This document shows, one piece after another, positions 1-8,853 of a stretch of DNA of 64,000 nucleotides. The notes beneath the pieces were generated by a model that saw nothing but the letters and a program-made list of their open reading frames with translations, was not told the origin of the DNA and did not search any database. The DNA is from CAVZGO01 sp963774935 (GTDB taxonomy: Bacteria; Chloroflexota; Anaerolineae; Anaerolineales; UBA4823). A program made the position numbers and the translations under genes. How positions within the stretch are numbered: the first letter of the stretch is position 1; every line of letters begins with the position of its first letter. The DNA lies in contig CAVZGO010000007.1 of assembly GCA_963774935.1 (NCBI GenBank), positions 731,378 to 795,377 of the forward strand, read 5' to 3'.

Positions 1-144
1 TCGTTCCAGGTACCCCAGTTTGTCACTGCCGGCGTGCCCACGCAGGCACAATGGGATGATGTGCTCGCCTGGGCGAGGGAAACGGGCATTATAAGTACAG
101 ATGTTTCCTACCAGGATTCTGTGACCGACAGCTATTTGCCTTGA
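1..144 (+). CDS. ABC transporter substrate-binding protein, 3' end only
   Basis: The frame is open from base 1 to the TGA at 142-144 and encodes the last 47 residues of a protein. The tail has the pattern W-x2-V-x2-W followed by a 'GIIS...SYQDSVTDSYLP' end. That pattern is common at the C-terminus of NMT1/ThiY/SsuA-type periplasmic or lipoprotein binding proteins. The stop overlaps the TTG start of the ATPase gene (TTGA), so the two are probably translationally coupled. The following ATPase and permease genes support the assignment. The ligand cannot be read from this fragment; thiamine precursors, nitrate, sulfonates and taurine are all possible. Confidence 0.7.
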   Translation, partial: SFQVPQFVTAGVPTQAQWDDVLAWARETGIISTDVSYQDSVTDSYLP

Positions 145-932
145 TCGCAGTCGAATCACTCACCTTCGTCTATCCGAATGCGGAGGCACAGCAGTCCGGT
201 GGCGGGCAGCCGGTGCCGATTTTTGAAGCATTCGATTGGCGTGTAGCCCGAGGTGAGGCGTGGGCGGTCCTTGGACCTTCTGGATGTGGAAAAACCACGC
301 TGCTATACCTGCTGGCGGGATTGCAATTCCCTACCCAAGGCCAGATATTGATCGATGGGGAGCCAATGCTTCGCCCACGGCCTCATACCGGGTTGATTCT
401 GCAGGATTATGGCCTGCTTCCATGGGCAACGGTACGGCAGAATGCAGAACTTGGCTTGCGCGTGCGCGCCTTTTATGGTCCGGATGGCACGCATGCCCCG
501 GCTGATTACCAGCCGAGTCTGGAGGCTGATCCCTGGCTCACGCGGCTGGGCTTAAGCGGTTTACGGGACAAGTTCCCTGGGCAAATTTCTGGTGGGCAGC
601 GCCAGCGCACTGCCATTGCACGTACCCTGGCGCTAAGTCCTGATTTGTTGTTGATGGATGAGCCATTCTCGTCGCTCGATGCGCCGACCCGCGAGAGTCT
701 GCAAAATCTCATACGGGAGATCTGGCTTGAGCAGCAATTGACCCTGGTTACGGTTACGCATGCCATTGAGGAATCAGCTCTGCTTGGGCAAAAGATATTA
801 TTGCTCGGACAGCCTCCCAACCGCGAGGCGGTCGTCATCGATAATCCCCAGGCTGTCGAACCGGGCTATCGGGAGACCCGCCGCTACCAGAATTTATGCC
901 GTGAATTGCGAGAAATGATGGTTATGGAATGA
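141..932 (+). CDS. ABC transporter ATP-binding protein, nitrate/sulfonate/thiamine-precursor family
   Basis: This is the 263-residue nucleotide-binding subunit of an importer and would power uptake from the cytoplasmic face. Visible motifs are Walker A GPSGCGKT (45-52), the Q-loop LILQDYGLLPW with Q88, the signature SGGQRQR (150-156), Walker B LLLMDEP (169-175), and the H-loop His207 in VTHAIEE. The sequence style fits the SsuB/TauB/ThiZ group. The start is TTG, overlapping the stop of the binding-protein gene; the frame has no earlier suitable start. The gene ends in an ATGA overlap with the permease gene, so all three appear to be one operon. The substrate is not determined by the sequence. 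Confidence 0.9.
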   Translation: MIAVESLTFVYPNAEAQQSGGGQPVPIFEAFDWRVARGEAWAVLGPSGCGKTTLLYLLAGLQFPTQGQILIDGEPMLRPRPHTGLILQDYGLLPWATVRQNAELGLRVRAFYGPDGTHAPADYQPSLEADPWLTRLGLSGLRDKFPGQISGGQRQRTAIARTLALSPDLLLMDEPFSSLDAPTRESLQNLIREIWLEQQLTLVTVTHAIEESALLGQKILLLGQPPNREAVVIDNPQAVEPGYRETRRYQNLCRELREMMVME

Positions 933-1672
933 AGCGGAGAGACCTGTTCCTGGCAGTGCTGGTGATGCTGGTGCTATGGCAGGTCGCTGCCTGGATCATC
1001 AACCGTCCGATTCTGCCCTCTCCGCTGGATGTGGGTAGGGCATTTATCGATGAGCTGGGAAATGGGGAATTATTGTCTCATTTCTTGGCCAGTCTGTGGC
1101 GGGTGTTGGCGAGCACTGCCCTGGCTATTTTGACTGCTGCACCATTGGGGTTAATATTGGGCCAATCGAAGCGCTTGAACGGCCTGTTTTCTCCTATACT
1201 TTATCTGACCTATCCTGTTCCAAAAGTCGTGCTGGTGCCCATCGTGATCCTGGTTTTCGGCATCGGTGATTTACCGAAGATCGTAATTATCTTCCTGATC
1301 CTTTTCTTTCAAATTCTGGTGCTGGTGCGCGATGCCGCGGCTGGCATCCGTCCCGAGCTGATTCAAAGTGTGCGCAGCCTGGGAGCAGGACGCCGTGCAT
1401 TGTTCCGCTTTGTATATCTACCTGCCAGCCTGCCAGCCATCCTGACCGCATTACGCCAGTCAGTGGGTACTGCGGTGGCGGTTTTATATGTGGCAGAGCT
1501 TTTCGCAACCCAACGCGGGCTTGGTTACTACATTTTCCTTAATGGAAGCACCTTGTTCAATTATCCAGCGATGTATTCAGGCATCGTCGCAATGAGCTTG
1601 ATGGGATTGGGATTATACTTTGCGGTCGATTGGCTTGAGCACCGCCTGACTCCCTGGCAATATTCCACCTAG
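929..1672 (+). CDS. ABC transporter permease, nitrate/sulfonate/thiamine-precursor family
   Basis: This 247-residue integral membrane subunit belongs to the binding-protein-dependent transport family. It has about six hydrophobic segments, beginning with LFLAVLVMLVLWQVAAWII. The cytoplasmic EAA-type loop that contacts the ATPase is visible as RSLGAGRRALFRFVYLP around residues 148-164. The start codon overlaps the ATPase stop (ATGA), which indicates coupling. A strong intrinsic terminator follows within 30 bases, so this is the last gene of the operon. Confidence 0.88.
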   Translation: MKRRDLFLAVLVMLVLWQVAAWIINRPILPSPLDVGRAFIDELGNGELLSHFLASLWRVLASTALAILTAAPLGLILGQSKRLNGLFSPILYLTYPVPKVVLVPIVILVFGIGDLPKIVIIFLILFFQILVLVRDAAAGIRPELIQSVRSLGAGRRALFRFVYLPASLPAILTALRQSVGTAVAVLYVAELFATQRGLGYYIFLNGSTLFNYPAMYSGIVAMSLMGLGLYFAVDWLEHRLTPWQYST

Positions 1673-1695
1673 CTGTGTAATTATCGATCATAAAT

Positions 1696-1728
1696 ATACA
1701 GGGTGCGACAATCACCCTGTATTTTTTT
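1696..1728 (+). terminator. Intrinsic terminator of the ABC operon
   Basis: A perfect 10-bp stem, ATACAGGGTG with CACCCTGTAT, has a 7-nt loop and is followed directly by six T residues. It lies 23 bases after the permease stop codon. Confidence 0.9.
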
Positions 1729-1749
1729 GTATAGATGTTCGTTATACTA

Positions 1750-2661
1750 TCAGGCAAAGAATACACTTAAAATTAATCCGCCAGCGAAAAGGAGGGCGAA
1801 GATGAGCGTCAGTCGACCGGTGCCCGCCAGAGCCTGGTTGAGTGGACGTCCGGTTTGGTGCCAGACGAATCGCCCCAGGTAGATCGCATACGGTAGTGCG
1901 AGGAACGTGAGCAGCGTCCACCAGTAGGAGGGCTGTAGACCTCCCAGGTAAGGGGGCACCAAAAAAGCTGCACCGAGGCAGATAACATATTCCTTGCGAG
2001 TCCAGGCACCACCCATGCGCACAGCCAGAGTCCGCTTACCAGCAGCCTTATCGGTGGCGATATCTCTCAGGTTGTTGACCGCCAGGATTGCAGTGATCAG
2101 AAAGCCCATCGGCAATGCCGACCAGATCGCCAGCAAGTTGATGTACCTTGCCTGGATGAAAAAAGTACCGCAAGTGGCAACTAATCCGAAGAAGATAAAC
2201 ACTGCCAGGTCGCCGAGACCATAGTAGCCAAGAGGGAATGGTCCGCCAGTGTAAACAATGGCTGTCAGGATAGCGGATAGTCCCATTACCAACACAGGCC
2301 AACCGGCAACCCAGGTCAGGTAAACTCCCAGGAGCGCTGCCAGACCGAAACACAGCCACATACCGGTCAGCACTTGAGTCGGACTGAGCAAGCCAGCCTG
2401 TGTTACCCGTAAGGGACCCAGACGGGCAGTTGTATCAGCGCCTCTGTGGTAATCGAACACATCATTCGCCAGGTTAGCACCAATTTGCAACAGCAGGGAA
2501 GCCGCCAGTGTCGCCAGGGCAGGACCCCAATGGAAAGCATTATCTACCAACGCCACTGCGCTGCCAACGATCACCGGTGAAGCAGCGGCGGGCAATGTTT
2601 TTGGGCGGATAGCCAGGAGCCATATCTGGAGAGGAGTCAGGGCAGGGGTGTTTGAGGTCAT
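1750..2661 (-). CDS. menA: 1,4-dihydroxy-2-naphthoate polyprenyltransferase (MenA), UbiA family
   Basis: This 303-residue membrane prenyltransferase attaches the isoprenoid tail in menaquinone synthesis. The first Asp-rich motif is NLANDVFDYHRGAD and the second is NNLRDIATDKAAGKRTLAVR; the NNLRDI...AGKRTLA version is characteristic of MenA within the UbiA superfamily. About eight or nine transmembrane segments are present. I chose the ATG at 2661. A TTG lies 9 nt further upstream, but no Shine-Dalgarno sequence serves either codon, and a -10-like TATATT box sits exactly 7 nt before the ATG, which suggests a leaderless mRNA. It is a single gene, convergent with the ABC operon. Other men genes are not in the window. 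Confidence 0.85.
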   Translation of the reverse strand: MTSNTPALTPLQIWLLAIRPKTLPAAASPVIVGSAVALVDNAFHWGPALATLAASLLLQIGANLANDVFDYHRGADTTARLGPLRVTQAGLLSPTQVLTGMWLCFGLAALLGVYLTWVAGWPVLVMGLSAILTAIVYTGGPFPLGYYGLGDLAVFIFFGLVATCGTFFIQARYINLLAIWSALPMGFLITAILAVNNLRDIATDKAAGKRTLAVRMGGAWTRKEYVICLGAAFLVPPYLGGLQPSYWWTLLTFLALPYAIYLGRFVWHQTGRPLNQALAGTGRLTLIFALLFAGGLILSVFFA

Positions 2662-2668
2662 GCGGCTC

Positions 2669-2674
2669 AATATA
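2669..2674 (-). promoter_or_regulatory. -10-like box for menA, leaderless type
   Basis: TATATT on the minus strand is separated from the menA ATG by 7 nt, so transcription would begin at about the A of the ATG. No clear -35 hexamer is visible. Confidence 0.4.
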
Positions 2675-2777
2675 TACCATAAATTTTCGCCTTGTGTGGC
2701 GATCCCACCAGGTCGACATTCCTGCTTAAAGAACTTAATATTAAAAAACGCTCAAATTTTGGCTCATCAGGATACGC

Positions 2778-2783
2778 TATAAT
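2778..2783 (+). promoter_or_regulatory. -10 box upstream of the L,D-transpeptidase gene
   Basis: A perfect TATAAT lies 56 nt before the chosen ATG of the transpeptidase gene. The -35 region is weak (TTTTGG or similar), so this rests mainly on the -10 match. The 170-base gap between menA and this gene holds no other recognisable element. Confidence 0.45.
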
Positions 2784-2839
2784 GGGGTGGAACGCACAGT
2801 TCTCTGGTGCGGCTATCATTAGTTATGGATGGTATTTTC

Positions 2840-4027
2840 ATGCGAAGATATTTATGGGTATTAATTCTACTTGCTGTAGGGATAGCCACCTGGTTGACTG
2901 TTGACCAGGCAAGCGCAGACACCTCTACAGGTAACTCATCACGTTCCACGGTAGTATGCCTCCCTGGGGTGTTCATGGAGAATCCGGGGAATTGCCAACC
3001 TGTCGGTCCTTCAGCTTATCTCACCAACCTTGCTGAACAGGGGATAACCTTCCCGCTCACCCAACTGGCAGCTGTAAAACCAGATTTTGGCCTGACACAG
3101 GTCAATACCCGATATGGGCTGGTGCGTAATGCCAACGCGCCGGTGTATGGCAGTGTGGATGATGCAATGACCGGCAAGAAGCAAAACGCTGTGCAGCGGA
3201 TTGACTCGAGCTTTGCCTATATCTCCTACAGTGAAGAAGCTGTTGTAGACAACCGGCGTTTCTACATGATCGACTACAACCAGTGGATGACTGCAAATGA
3301 TGTCTCTCGCCTGGGAGCGGTTCCCCTTTTCCAGGGTGTTACCTTGACCCAAACGCCTGCAAAACCATTCGGCTGGGTGCTGACTTATCTCAGCCCAGGA
3401 ACGCTGCAGACTCAACATACCCCAGGCAGCCAGTTCCAGGATTTCACTGGCAGGGTGCTCAACAACCACGAATTGGTGCAGGTTTATGGCGAGCAAAAGG
3501 TGGGTGAAGAAACCTGGTATCTTCTGGGACCCGATGAATGGATGCTCTCGAAATATATCGCCCGTGTTATTCCCAACACCAAGCCGCCAGAAGGTGTCAC
3601 CTCTAATCGCTGGATCGAGGTCAATCTCGCCGAGCAAACCCTGGCGGTATATGACCAGGGCGAGATGGTCTTCGCTACGCTGATTGCCAGCGGATTGGAA
3701 CCATTCTTTACCCGTCCTGGCTTATTCCAGATCTACCAGAAGCTTGAATCCACTCCGATGCGTGGCGCTTTCGAAGCGGATCGCTCTGATGCTTATTATC
3801 TGGAAGATGTACCCTGGACGATGTACTATGATGATGCACGAGCTCTGCATGGGGCATATTGGCGGGCGAATCTGGGTTATCCTCAGTCGCATGGCTGCGT
3901 CAACCTTTCAGTTGGTGACGCGCACTGGCTGTTTAATTGGGCTCAAGAGGGTGATTGGGTGTACGTCTGGGACCCATCAGGCAAGACGCCCACCGATCCC
4001 AGTTTTTACAAGAGTGGAGGTTATTAA
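2840..4027 (+). CDS. Exported L,D-transpeptidase (YkuD domain)
   Basis: This 395-residue exported enzyme probably forms 3-3 cross-links in peptidoglycan or anchors proteins to it. The N-terminus is a classical signal peptide: MRRYLW, then a hydrophobic run, then ...QASA before DTS. The middle (about residues 90-240) has two SH3-like stretches that may bind the wall. The C-terminal YkuD domain runs from about 255 (NRWIEVNLAEQTLAVYDQ) to the catalytic motif SHGCVNLS near 355, with the upstream HGAYW histidine. In-frame ATG at 2825 and GTG at 2807 also exist. I prefer 2840 because GGATGG lies 7 nt upstream and the signal peptide begins there. Confidence 0.88.
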   Translation: MRRYLWVLILLAVGIATWLTVDQASADTSTGNSSRSTVVCLPGVFMENPGNCQPVGPSAYLTNLAEQGITFPLTQLAAVKPDFGLTQVNTRYGLVRNANAPVYGSVDDAMTGKKQNAVQRIDSSFAYISYSEEAVVDNRRFYMIDYNQWMTANDVSRLGAVPLFQGVTLTQTPAKPFGWVLTYLSPGTLQTQHTPGSQFQDFTGRVLNNHELVQVYGEQKVGEETWYLLGPDEWMLSKYIARVIPNTKPPEGVTSNRWIEVNLAEQTLAVYDQGEMVFATLIASGLEPFFTRPGLFQIYQKLESTPMRGAFEADRSDAYYLEDVPWTMYYDDARALHGAYWRANLGYPQSHGCVNLSVGDAHWLFNWAQEGDWVYVWDPSGKTPTDPSFYKSGGY

Positions 4028-4092
4028 GTACTGGGCTGGGGGGACAACACAAATATAAGTTTCGCATGCGGTTTCATCGTTTGTGATTTTGT

Positions 4093-4131
4093 TGCCCCCA
4101 AGGGAGAGTAGCCTTGGGGGCAGTAGTTTTT
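4093..4131 (+). terminator. Intrinsic terminator after the L,D-transpeptidase gene
   Basis: An 11-bp perfect stem, TGCCCCCAAGG with CCTTGGGGGCA, has an 8-nt loop and is followed by GTAG and five T residues. It is the main feature in the 226-base gap between the transpeptidase and the Fe-S oxidoreductase. The rest of that gap is promoter-like for the next gene, with CTTATGGTAAACTCG at about 4212-4226 as a possible -10 region. Confidence 0.85.
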
Positions 4132-4253
4132 CACCCTGGTAATGGGTCGCCTCGTCCCACAGGGCAGGGTAAGGTCCTTCACGCATTAATCCTTTGAGTT
4201 ACCGAGTTATCCTTATGGTAAACTCGTAAAAAAGGATTCGCCGAGGCTGAGCC

Positions 4254-6257
4254 ATGCTGACACTCCCCGAAAAAGTCATCTTCATCCTGAGTTTAATCAT
4301 TTCGATTTATTTAGCTTCTCGAGTTGTACAGCGTATTACACGCACACTGCGCCGCGGTCAAGGCCAGCCCGACTGGAATGTGATTAAAAATCGGCTGGTT
4401 GGTACGCTGGCGCGAGTGGCAGCGATGCAGCCTACATTTCAAATACGCCTTGGCCCGAGTATTCTGCATGCCTTCATCGCCTGGGCTTTTATTTTCTACC
4501 TGCTGGTTAACCTGGGAGACATCGTAGAGGGCTTTTTTGCCAGCTTCGAGTTATTTGGCAGCGGTAACCTGAGAAATTTTTATAATCTGGCAGCGGATGT
4601 GCTCTCTGTGCTGGCTTTAATCGGGATGGTAGCGCTGTTGATCCGCCGCTTTGCGCTCAAGACGCCGGCACTGCGCACGCGCGCTGATGTGTTTCTGAAT
4701 CCGGTCGCACGGCGCGGCATCTTGCGAGATTCGGCAATAGTCGGCAGCTTTATCCTTGTACACGTTGGCTCGCGATTCCTGGGACAGTCCTTTAAACTCG
4801 CTGCAGAAGGTTCGGATTCCTGGCAGCCTTTCGCTTCCTGGATAGCTAATTTCTGGGCAGGCTGGAGTGAAACCGCCTTAGTTTTAGCAGCGCATGTTAC
4901 TTTTTGGTTAGCGCTGGGCACCATTCTGGCGTTCATCCCTTACTTTCTATATTCCAAGCACCTTCATCTGATTTTTGCCCCGATCAACTTCTTGCTCAAG
5001 CCGGAGCGGCGTTCGATGGGTGAGATGAGCAAAATTGATTTTGATGATGAGAGTTTGGAGAAATTTGGTGCGCTCAATTTAGAAGACCTGGGCTGGGAAC
5101 AAATCATGGATGCCTATGCCTGTATCCAGTGTTACCGCTGCCAGGATGTTTGCCCTGCATACAACACCGGCAAGGTGCTCTCCCCGGCAGCCATGGAGAT
5201 CAATAAGCGCTACTTCCTGAATGCTGAAGGGGGACGCATTGCCAGAGGTGAACAAACCACCCAGACTTTGCTGGATATGGTGATCCCAGCAGAGGCTGTG
5301 TGGGCGTGCACAGCATGTGGAGCATGTGTGCAGATCTGTCCGGTCAACAACGAGCCGATGCGCGATATCCTGGATATCCGCCGGGCGCTGGTCTTGATGG
5401 AGAACCAGTTTCCGAAGCAGCTCCAGCCAGCTTTTCGTGGAATGGAACGCCAATCCAATCCATGGGGTGTCTCTCCAACCGAGCGGATGAAATGGGCAGA
5501 GGGATTTGATGTGCCTACCATCGATGATGTCCCCGAGCCTGAGATATTATGGTGGGTGGGCTGTGCCCCGGCGACGGATGCGCGCGCCCAGAAGACAGCC
5601 CGGGCTTTTGCCCAGATACTCAATAGTGCAGGCGTAATTTATGCAGTGCTTGGCGAAATGGAGCAATGTACTGGCGATTCAGCACGCCGCGCTGGAAAGG
5701 AAGATTTATTCTTTGGTCTGGCGCAGACGAACGTGGAAATCCTGAACGAGGTTAAACCGAAGCGCATTGTTACCACTTGCCCACATTGCCTTCATACTTT
5801 AAAGAACGAGTATCCCGCATTCGGCGGAATATTCACAGTGATCCACCACACTGAATTGATCGATGAACTGGTAAAGAATGGACAATTGAGACTAAAACCG
5901 CATGAGGCGGTAACAATCACATATCATGATCCATGTTACCTCGGCCGGCAGAACGGAATCCTGGCTGAGCCTCGCCAGTTGCTGCGTGGCAGTGGTATCG
6001 AGCTCGTAGAATTAGACCGTCATGGGGTGAAAGCATTTTGCTGTGGAGCGGGCGGGGCGCAAATGTGGAAAGAAGAAGAACATGGCACCGAGAGGGTGAG
6101 CGCCAGCCGGTTCCAGGAAGCGGTTGCTACCGGAGCCAATATGCTGGCTGTGAGCTGTCCTTTCTGCATGGTGATGCTCACCGATGCCAAGAAAGATGCC
6201 GGCAGCGAGATGGAAGTGCTGGATATCGCCGAGATTTTGGCGCAGCGGCTGGCGTGA
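4254..6257 (+). CDS. Membrane-bound (Fe-S) oxidoreductase, HdrD/GlpC-like with an N-terminal membrane domain
   Basis: This 667-residue protein has about five or six transmembrane segments in residues 1-240. A ferredoxin-like domain follows, with two 4Fe-4S motifs: CIQCYRCQDVCP near 290 and CTACGACVQICP near 355. Two CCG domains come next. The first contains CPHCLHT and the second ends in FCCGAGG with a later SCPFCMV. This is the layout of heterodisulfide-reductase-like proteins that pass electrons between the quinone pool, electron-transfer flavoproteins or dehydrogenases, and a noncubane cluster. The membrane segment resembles the nitrate-reductase gamma cytochrome part, so menaquinone is a reasonable partner. 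The partner substrate is unknown. GAGG lies 7 nt before the ATG. Confidence 0.85.
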   Translation: MLTLPEKVIFILSLIISIYLASRVVQRITRTLRRGQGQPDWNVIKNRLVGTLARVAAMQPTFQIRLGPSILHAFIAWAFIFYLLVNLGDIVEGFFASFELFGSGNLRNFYNLAADVLSVLALIGMVALLIRRFALKTPALRTRADVFLNPVARRGILRDSAIVGSFILVHVGSRFLGQSFKLAAEGSDSWQPFASWIANFWAGWSETALVLAAHVTFWLALGTILAFIPYFLYSKHLHLIFAPINFLLKPERRSMGEMSKIDFDDESLEKFGALNLEDLGWEQIMDAYACIQCYRCQDVCPAYNTGKVLSPAAMEINKRYFLNAEGGRIARGEQTTQTLLDMVIPAEAVWACTACGACVQICPVNNEPMRDILDIRRALVLMENQFPKQLQPAFRGMERQSNPWGVSPTERMKWAEGFDVPTIDDVPEPEILWWVGCAPATDARAQKTARAFAQILNSAGVIYAVLGEMEQCTGDSARRAGKEDLFFGLAQTNVEILNEVKPKRIVTTCPHCLHTLKNEYPAFGGIFTVIHHTELIDELVKNGQLRLKPHEAVTITYHDPCYLGRQNGILAEPRQLLRGSGIELVELDRHGVKAFCCGAGGAQMWKEEEHGTERVSASRFQEAVATGANMLAVSCPFCMVMLTDAKKDAGSEMEVLDIAEILAQRLA

Positions 6258-6335
6258 TGAAGCTCTATTGTGTTGCCAGCCACTCTCGTGGCATTTTCCG
6301 ACTAATTCAGTCTATATATCCTCTTAAATCCGCAT

Positions 6336-6341
6336 TATAAT
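6336..6341 (+). promoter_or_regulatory. -10 box of the 2-oxoacid dehydrogenase operon
   Basis: A perfect TATAAT in CGCATTATAATCGGG sits about 50 nt before the E1 start. No good -35 box is seen at the usual distance. Confidence 0.45.
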
Positions 6342-6389
6342 CGGGTAGTTCAAACGGTTGTTCTTTAAATGATAGAGGTGAAATCTACG

Positions 6390-8831
6390 ATGACTGTCCC
6401 AGCCATACCCAGCCTGCCGCTTGAGCACTTACTTTCCCCTGAAGAAATCCTAAAAGATTATCGCCTGGCATATTGCAGCCGGCAAGCCAGTCTGGTTGGG
6501 CGGCGAGAAGTGATGAGTGGCAAGGCCAAATTTGGCATCTTTGGCGACGGCAAAGAAGTGCCGCAGCTTGCTATGGCGCGTGTATTCCGTCCGGGCGATT
6601 GGCGCTCAGGCTATTACCGAGACCAGACATTTGTCTTCGCGGCAGGAATGGGGACACTGCAGGAGTATTACGCCCAGCTCTACGCACACGCCGATGTGGA
6701 AGCTGATCCGGCCTCAGCCGGTCGCATGATGAACGCTCACTTCGGTACCCGCAGCCTGAATCCGGATGGCACATGGCGAGACCTGACCACTCAGCCCAAC
6801 TCTGCCTCGGATGTCTCCCCTACTGCTTCGCAATTGCCGCGCGCCGTGGGGCTGGCTTATGCTTCCAAGCTATACCGCCACCTGGATGAGCTGCAAGCTT
6901 TTCCTCATTTTTCGCGCCAGGGGCAGGAGATTGTCTTTGCCACGATCGGTAACGCATCTTCAGCAGAGGGGCATTTCTGGGAGTCGATCAACGCCATTGG
7001 CGTGCTGCGGGCGCCCGCTATTGTGACCGTCTATGATGATGGTTATGGCATCTCAGTCGCCAATGAGCACCAGATTGCTAAGGAAAATATTTCCGAGCTG
7101 CTGGACGGATTTCGCCGTCCAGCTGGCGAATGCTGTGACGGATATGACATCTACACCGTGAGGGGCTGGGATTACCCGGCGCTGCTAGAGGCTTACCGTC
7201 AAGCGGCTGAGGTTGCCCGCACCGAACAGATGCCTTCGATTGTGCACGTATACGAGCTGACACAACCGTTTGGTCATTCGACATCTGGTAGCCATGAACG
7301 TTATAAGTCGAAAGAACGCCTTGAATGGGAAGCGGCATACGATTGCGTTAAGAAATTCCGCGAATGGATCCTTGACCAGGGTTTAATTACTGCGCAGGAT
7401 ATGGAGCTGCTGGAGGAAGCAGAGCGACGCAACGTCGAGCAGGCGCGCCAGGCAGCATGGGATGCTTTTTCACAACCGATCCTGAAAGACCGCCAGGAGC
7501 TGGTGGGCTTGTTGGAACAAATACAGCTGGACTCGCAACAGGCTGGTGAGATTAAAAATCTGGTTGATCGATTGCAAGTTAATCCATCACCACTTCGTCG
7601 CGAGCTGAGCGCGGCTGCCCACCGGGCGATGATCCTGACTCGCGGAGAGTCGAGCTCTGCACGCCAGGCGGTTAGCGCATGGCAGAAACGCCTGGAGAAT
7701 GCCAGCCAGGATCGCTTTAGCTCCTACCTGTACCAGCAGGGAAGCGCTTCCGCGTTGGATGTGGCAGAGGTGCATCCAGTCTATTCGGCTGAATCACCGG
7801 CAGTGATGGGTTATGAGCTGTTGAATGCCTGTTTTGATGCGGCTTTGGAACGCGAGCCGCGACTGGTGGCGTTTGGTGAAGACGTTGGCAGGCTGGGGGA
7901 TGTAAACCAGGCATTTCGCGGCCTGCAGGACAAGTACGGTCCCTTACGCGTCGCAGATACGGGTATCCGCGAAGCAACCATCTTGGGACAGGCGATTGGC
8001 ATGGCGCTGCGCGGATTGCGTCCACTAGCCGAGATCCAGTATCTCGATTATGTCCTTTATGCCCTTCAGTTGATGGCGGATGACCTTGCCACGCTATCCT
8101 GGCGGACGAAAGGAGGGCAGCGCGCGCCGGTGATCATACGGACGCGCGGCCACCGCCTGGAGGGTGTGTGGCATTCTGGCTCGCCCATGGCGGGTATTCT
8201 GCACCTTGCCAGAGGACTGCATGTGCTGACGCCACGCAACATGACCCAGGCAGCCGGTTTTTACAATACACTGCTGAAAGCCGAGGAACCAGCTCTGGTG
8301 GTGGAAGTTCTGAATGGCTACCGGTTGAAGGAGCGCCTCCCGGATAACATTGGTCGATTTACTGTGCCGCTGGGTGTTCCGGAAGTGCTGCGCGAAGGCA
8401 ACGATCTCACTCTGGTGACCTACGGTGCATGCTGCAAGATCGCTATGGATGCGGCGGAGATGCTGAGCGAGGTGGGTGTGCAGGTTGAGGTGATTGACGT
8501 ACAGAGTTTGCTGCCTTTCGATCGCAGCGGGCGGATTGGTGAGTCGCTGCGTAAAACCAGCCGGGTCATATTTCTCGATGAGGATGTTCCTGGGGCAACG
8601 ACTGCCTATATGCTGCAGCAAGTGCTGGAAGTACAGGATGGTTACTCTTTGCTTGATTCAGCGCCGCGCTGCTTGAGCGGGACAGCGCATCGCCCGGCTT
8701 ACGGCTCGGATGGTGATTACTGGTCCAAGCCGAACGCCGAGAAAATTTTTGATGCAGTCTACGAGATGATGCACGAGGCAATGCCAGGTCGATATCCATT
8801 GATTGATAGCCTGTATAGAGCAGAACCGTGA
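6390..8831 (+). CDS. 2-oxoacid dehydrogenase E1 component, fused alpha and beta subunits
   Basis: This 813-residue ThDP enzyme would decarboxylate a 2-oxoacid (pyruvate or branched-chain) and transfer the acyl group to the lipoyl arm of E2. The alpha half occupies about residues 15-350. Its cofactor motif is a variant, IGNASSAEG...YDDGYGIS, in place of the usual GDG...NN, as in other single-chain E1 proteins. The phosphorylation-loop region is FGHSTSGSHERYKS. The beta half starts near 465 with AVMGYELLNACFDAAL and contains FGEDVGRLGDV and ADTGIREATILGQAIG. The chosen ATG has GAGGTG 9 nt upstream; another ATG 21 nt earlier has no ribosome binding site. It is followed by E2 and E3 genes. Confidence 0.9.
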   Translation: MTVPAIPSLPLEHLLSPEEILKDYRLAYCSRQASLVGRREVMSGKAKFGIFGDGKEVPQLAMARVFRPGDWRSGYYRDQTFVFAAGMGTLQEYYAQLYAHADVEADPASAGRMMNAHFGTRSLNPDGTWRDLTTQPNSASDVSPTASQLPRAVGLAYASKLYRHLDELQAFPHFSRQGQEIVFATIGNASSAEGHFWESINAIGVLRAPAIVTVYDDGYGISVANEHQIAKENISELLDGFRRPAGECCDGYDIYTVRGWDYPALLEAYRQAAEVARTEQMPSIVHVYELTQPFGHSTSGSHERYKSKERLEWEAAYDCVKKFREWILDQGLITAQDMELLEEAERRNVEQARQAAWDAFSQPILKDRQELVGLLEQIQLDSQQAGEIKNLVDRLQVNPSPLRRELSAAAHRAMILTRGESSSARQAVSAWQKRLENASQDRFSSYLYQQGSASALDVAEVHPVYSAESPAVMGYELLNACFDAALEREPRLVAFGEDVGRLGDVNQAFRGLQDKYGPLRVADTGIREATILGQAIGMALRGLRPLAEIQYLDYVLYALQLMADDLATLSWRTKGGQRAPVIIRTRGHRLEGVWHSGSPMAGILHLARGLHVLTPRNMTQAAGFYNTLLKAEEPALVVEVLNGYRLKERLPDNIGRFTVPLGVPEVLREGNDLTLVTYGACCKIAMDAAEMLSEVGVQVEVIDVQSLLPFDRSGRIGESLRKTSRVIFLDEDVPGATTAYMLQQVLEVQDGYSLLDSAPRCLSGTAHRPAYGSDGDYWSKPNAEKIFDAVYEMMHEAMPGRYPLIDSLYRAEP

Positions 8832-8853
8832 ATAGGCTATCAGCGGAGGTAAT

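Noticed and set aside
3011..3637. 208-residue minus-strand frame opposite the L,D-transpeptidase
   Set aside because: It is a shadow of a gene with a signal peptide and catalytic motif; no domain or ribosome binding site is seen.
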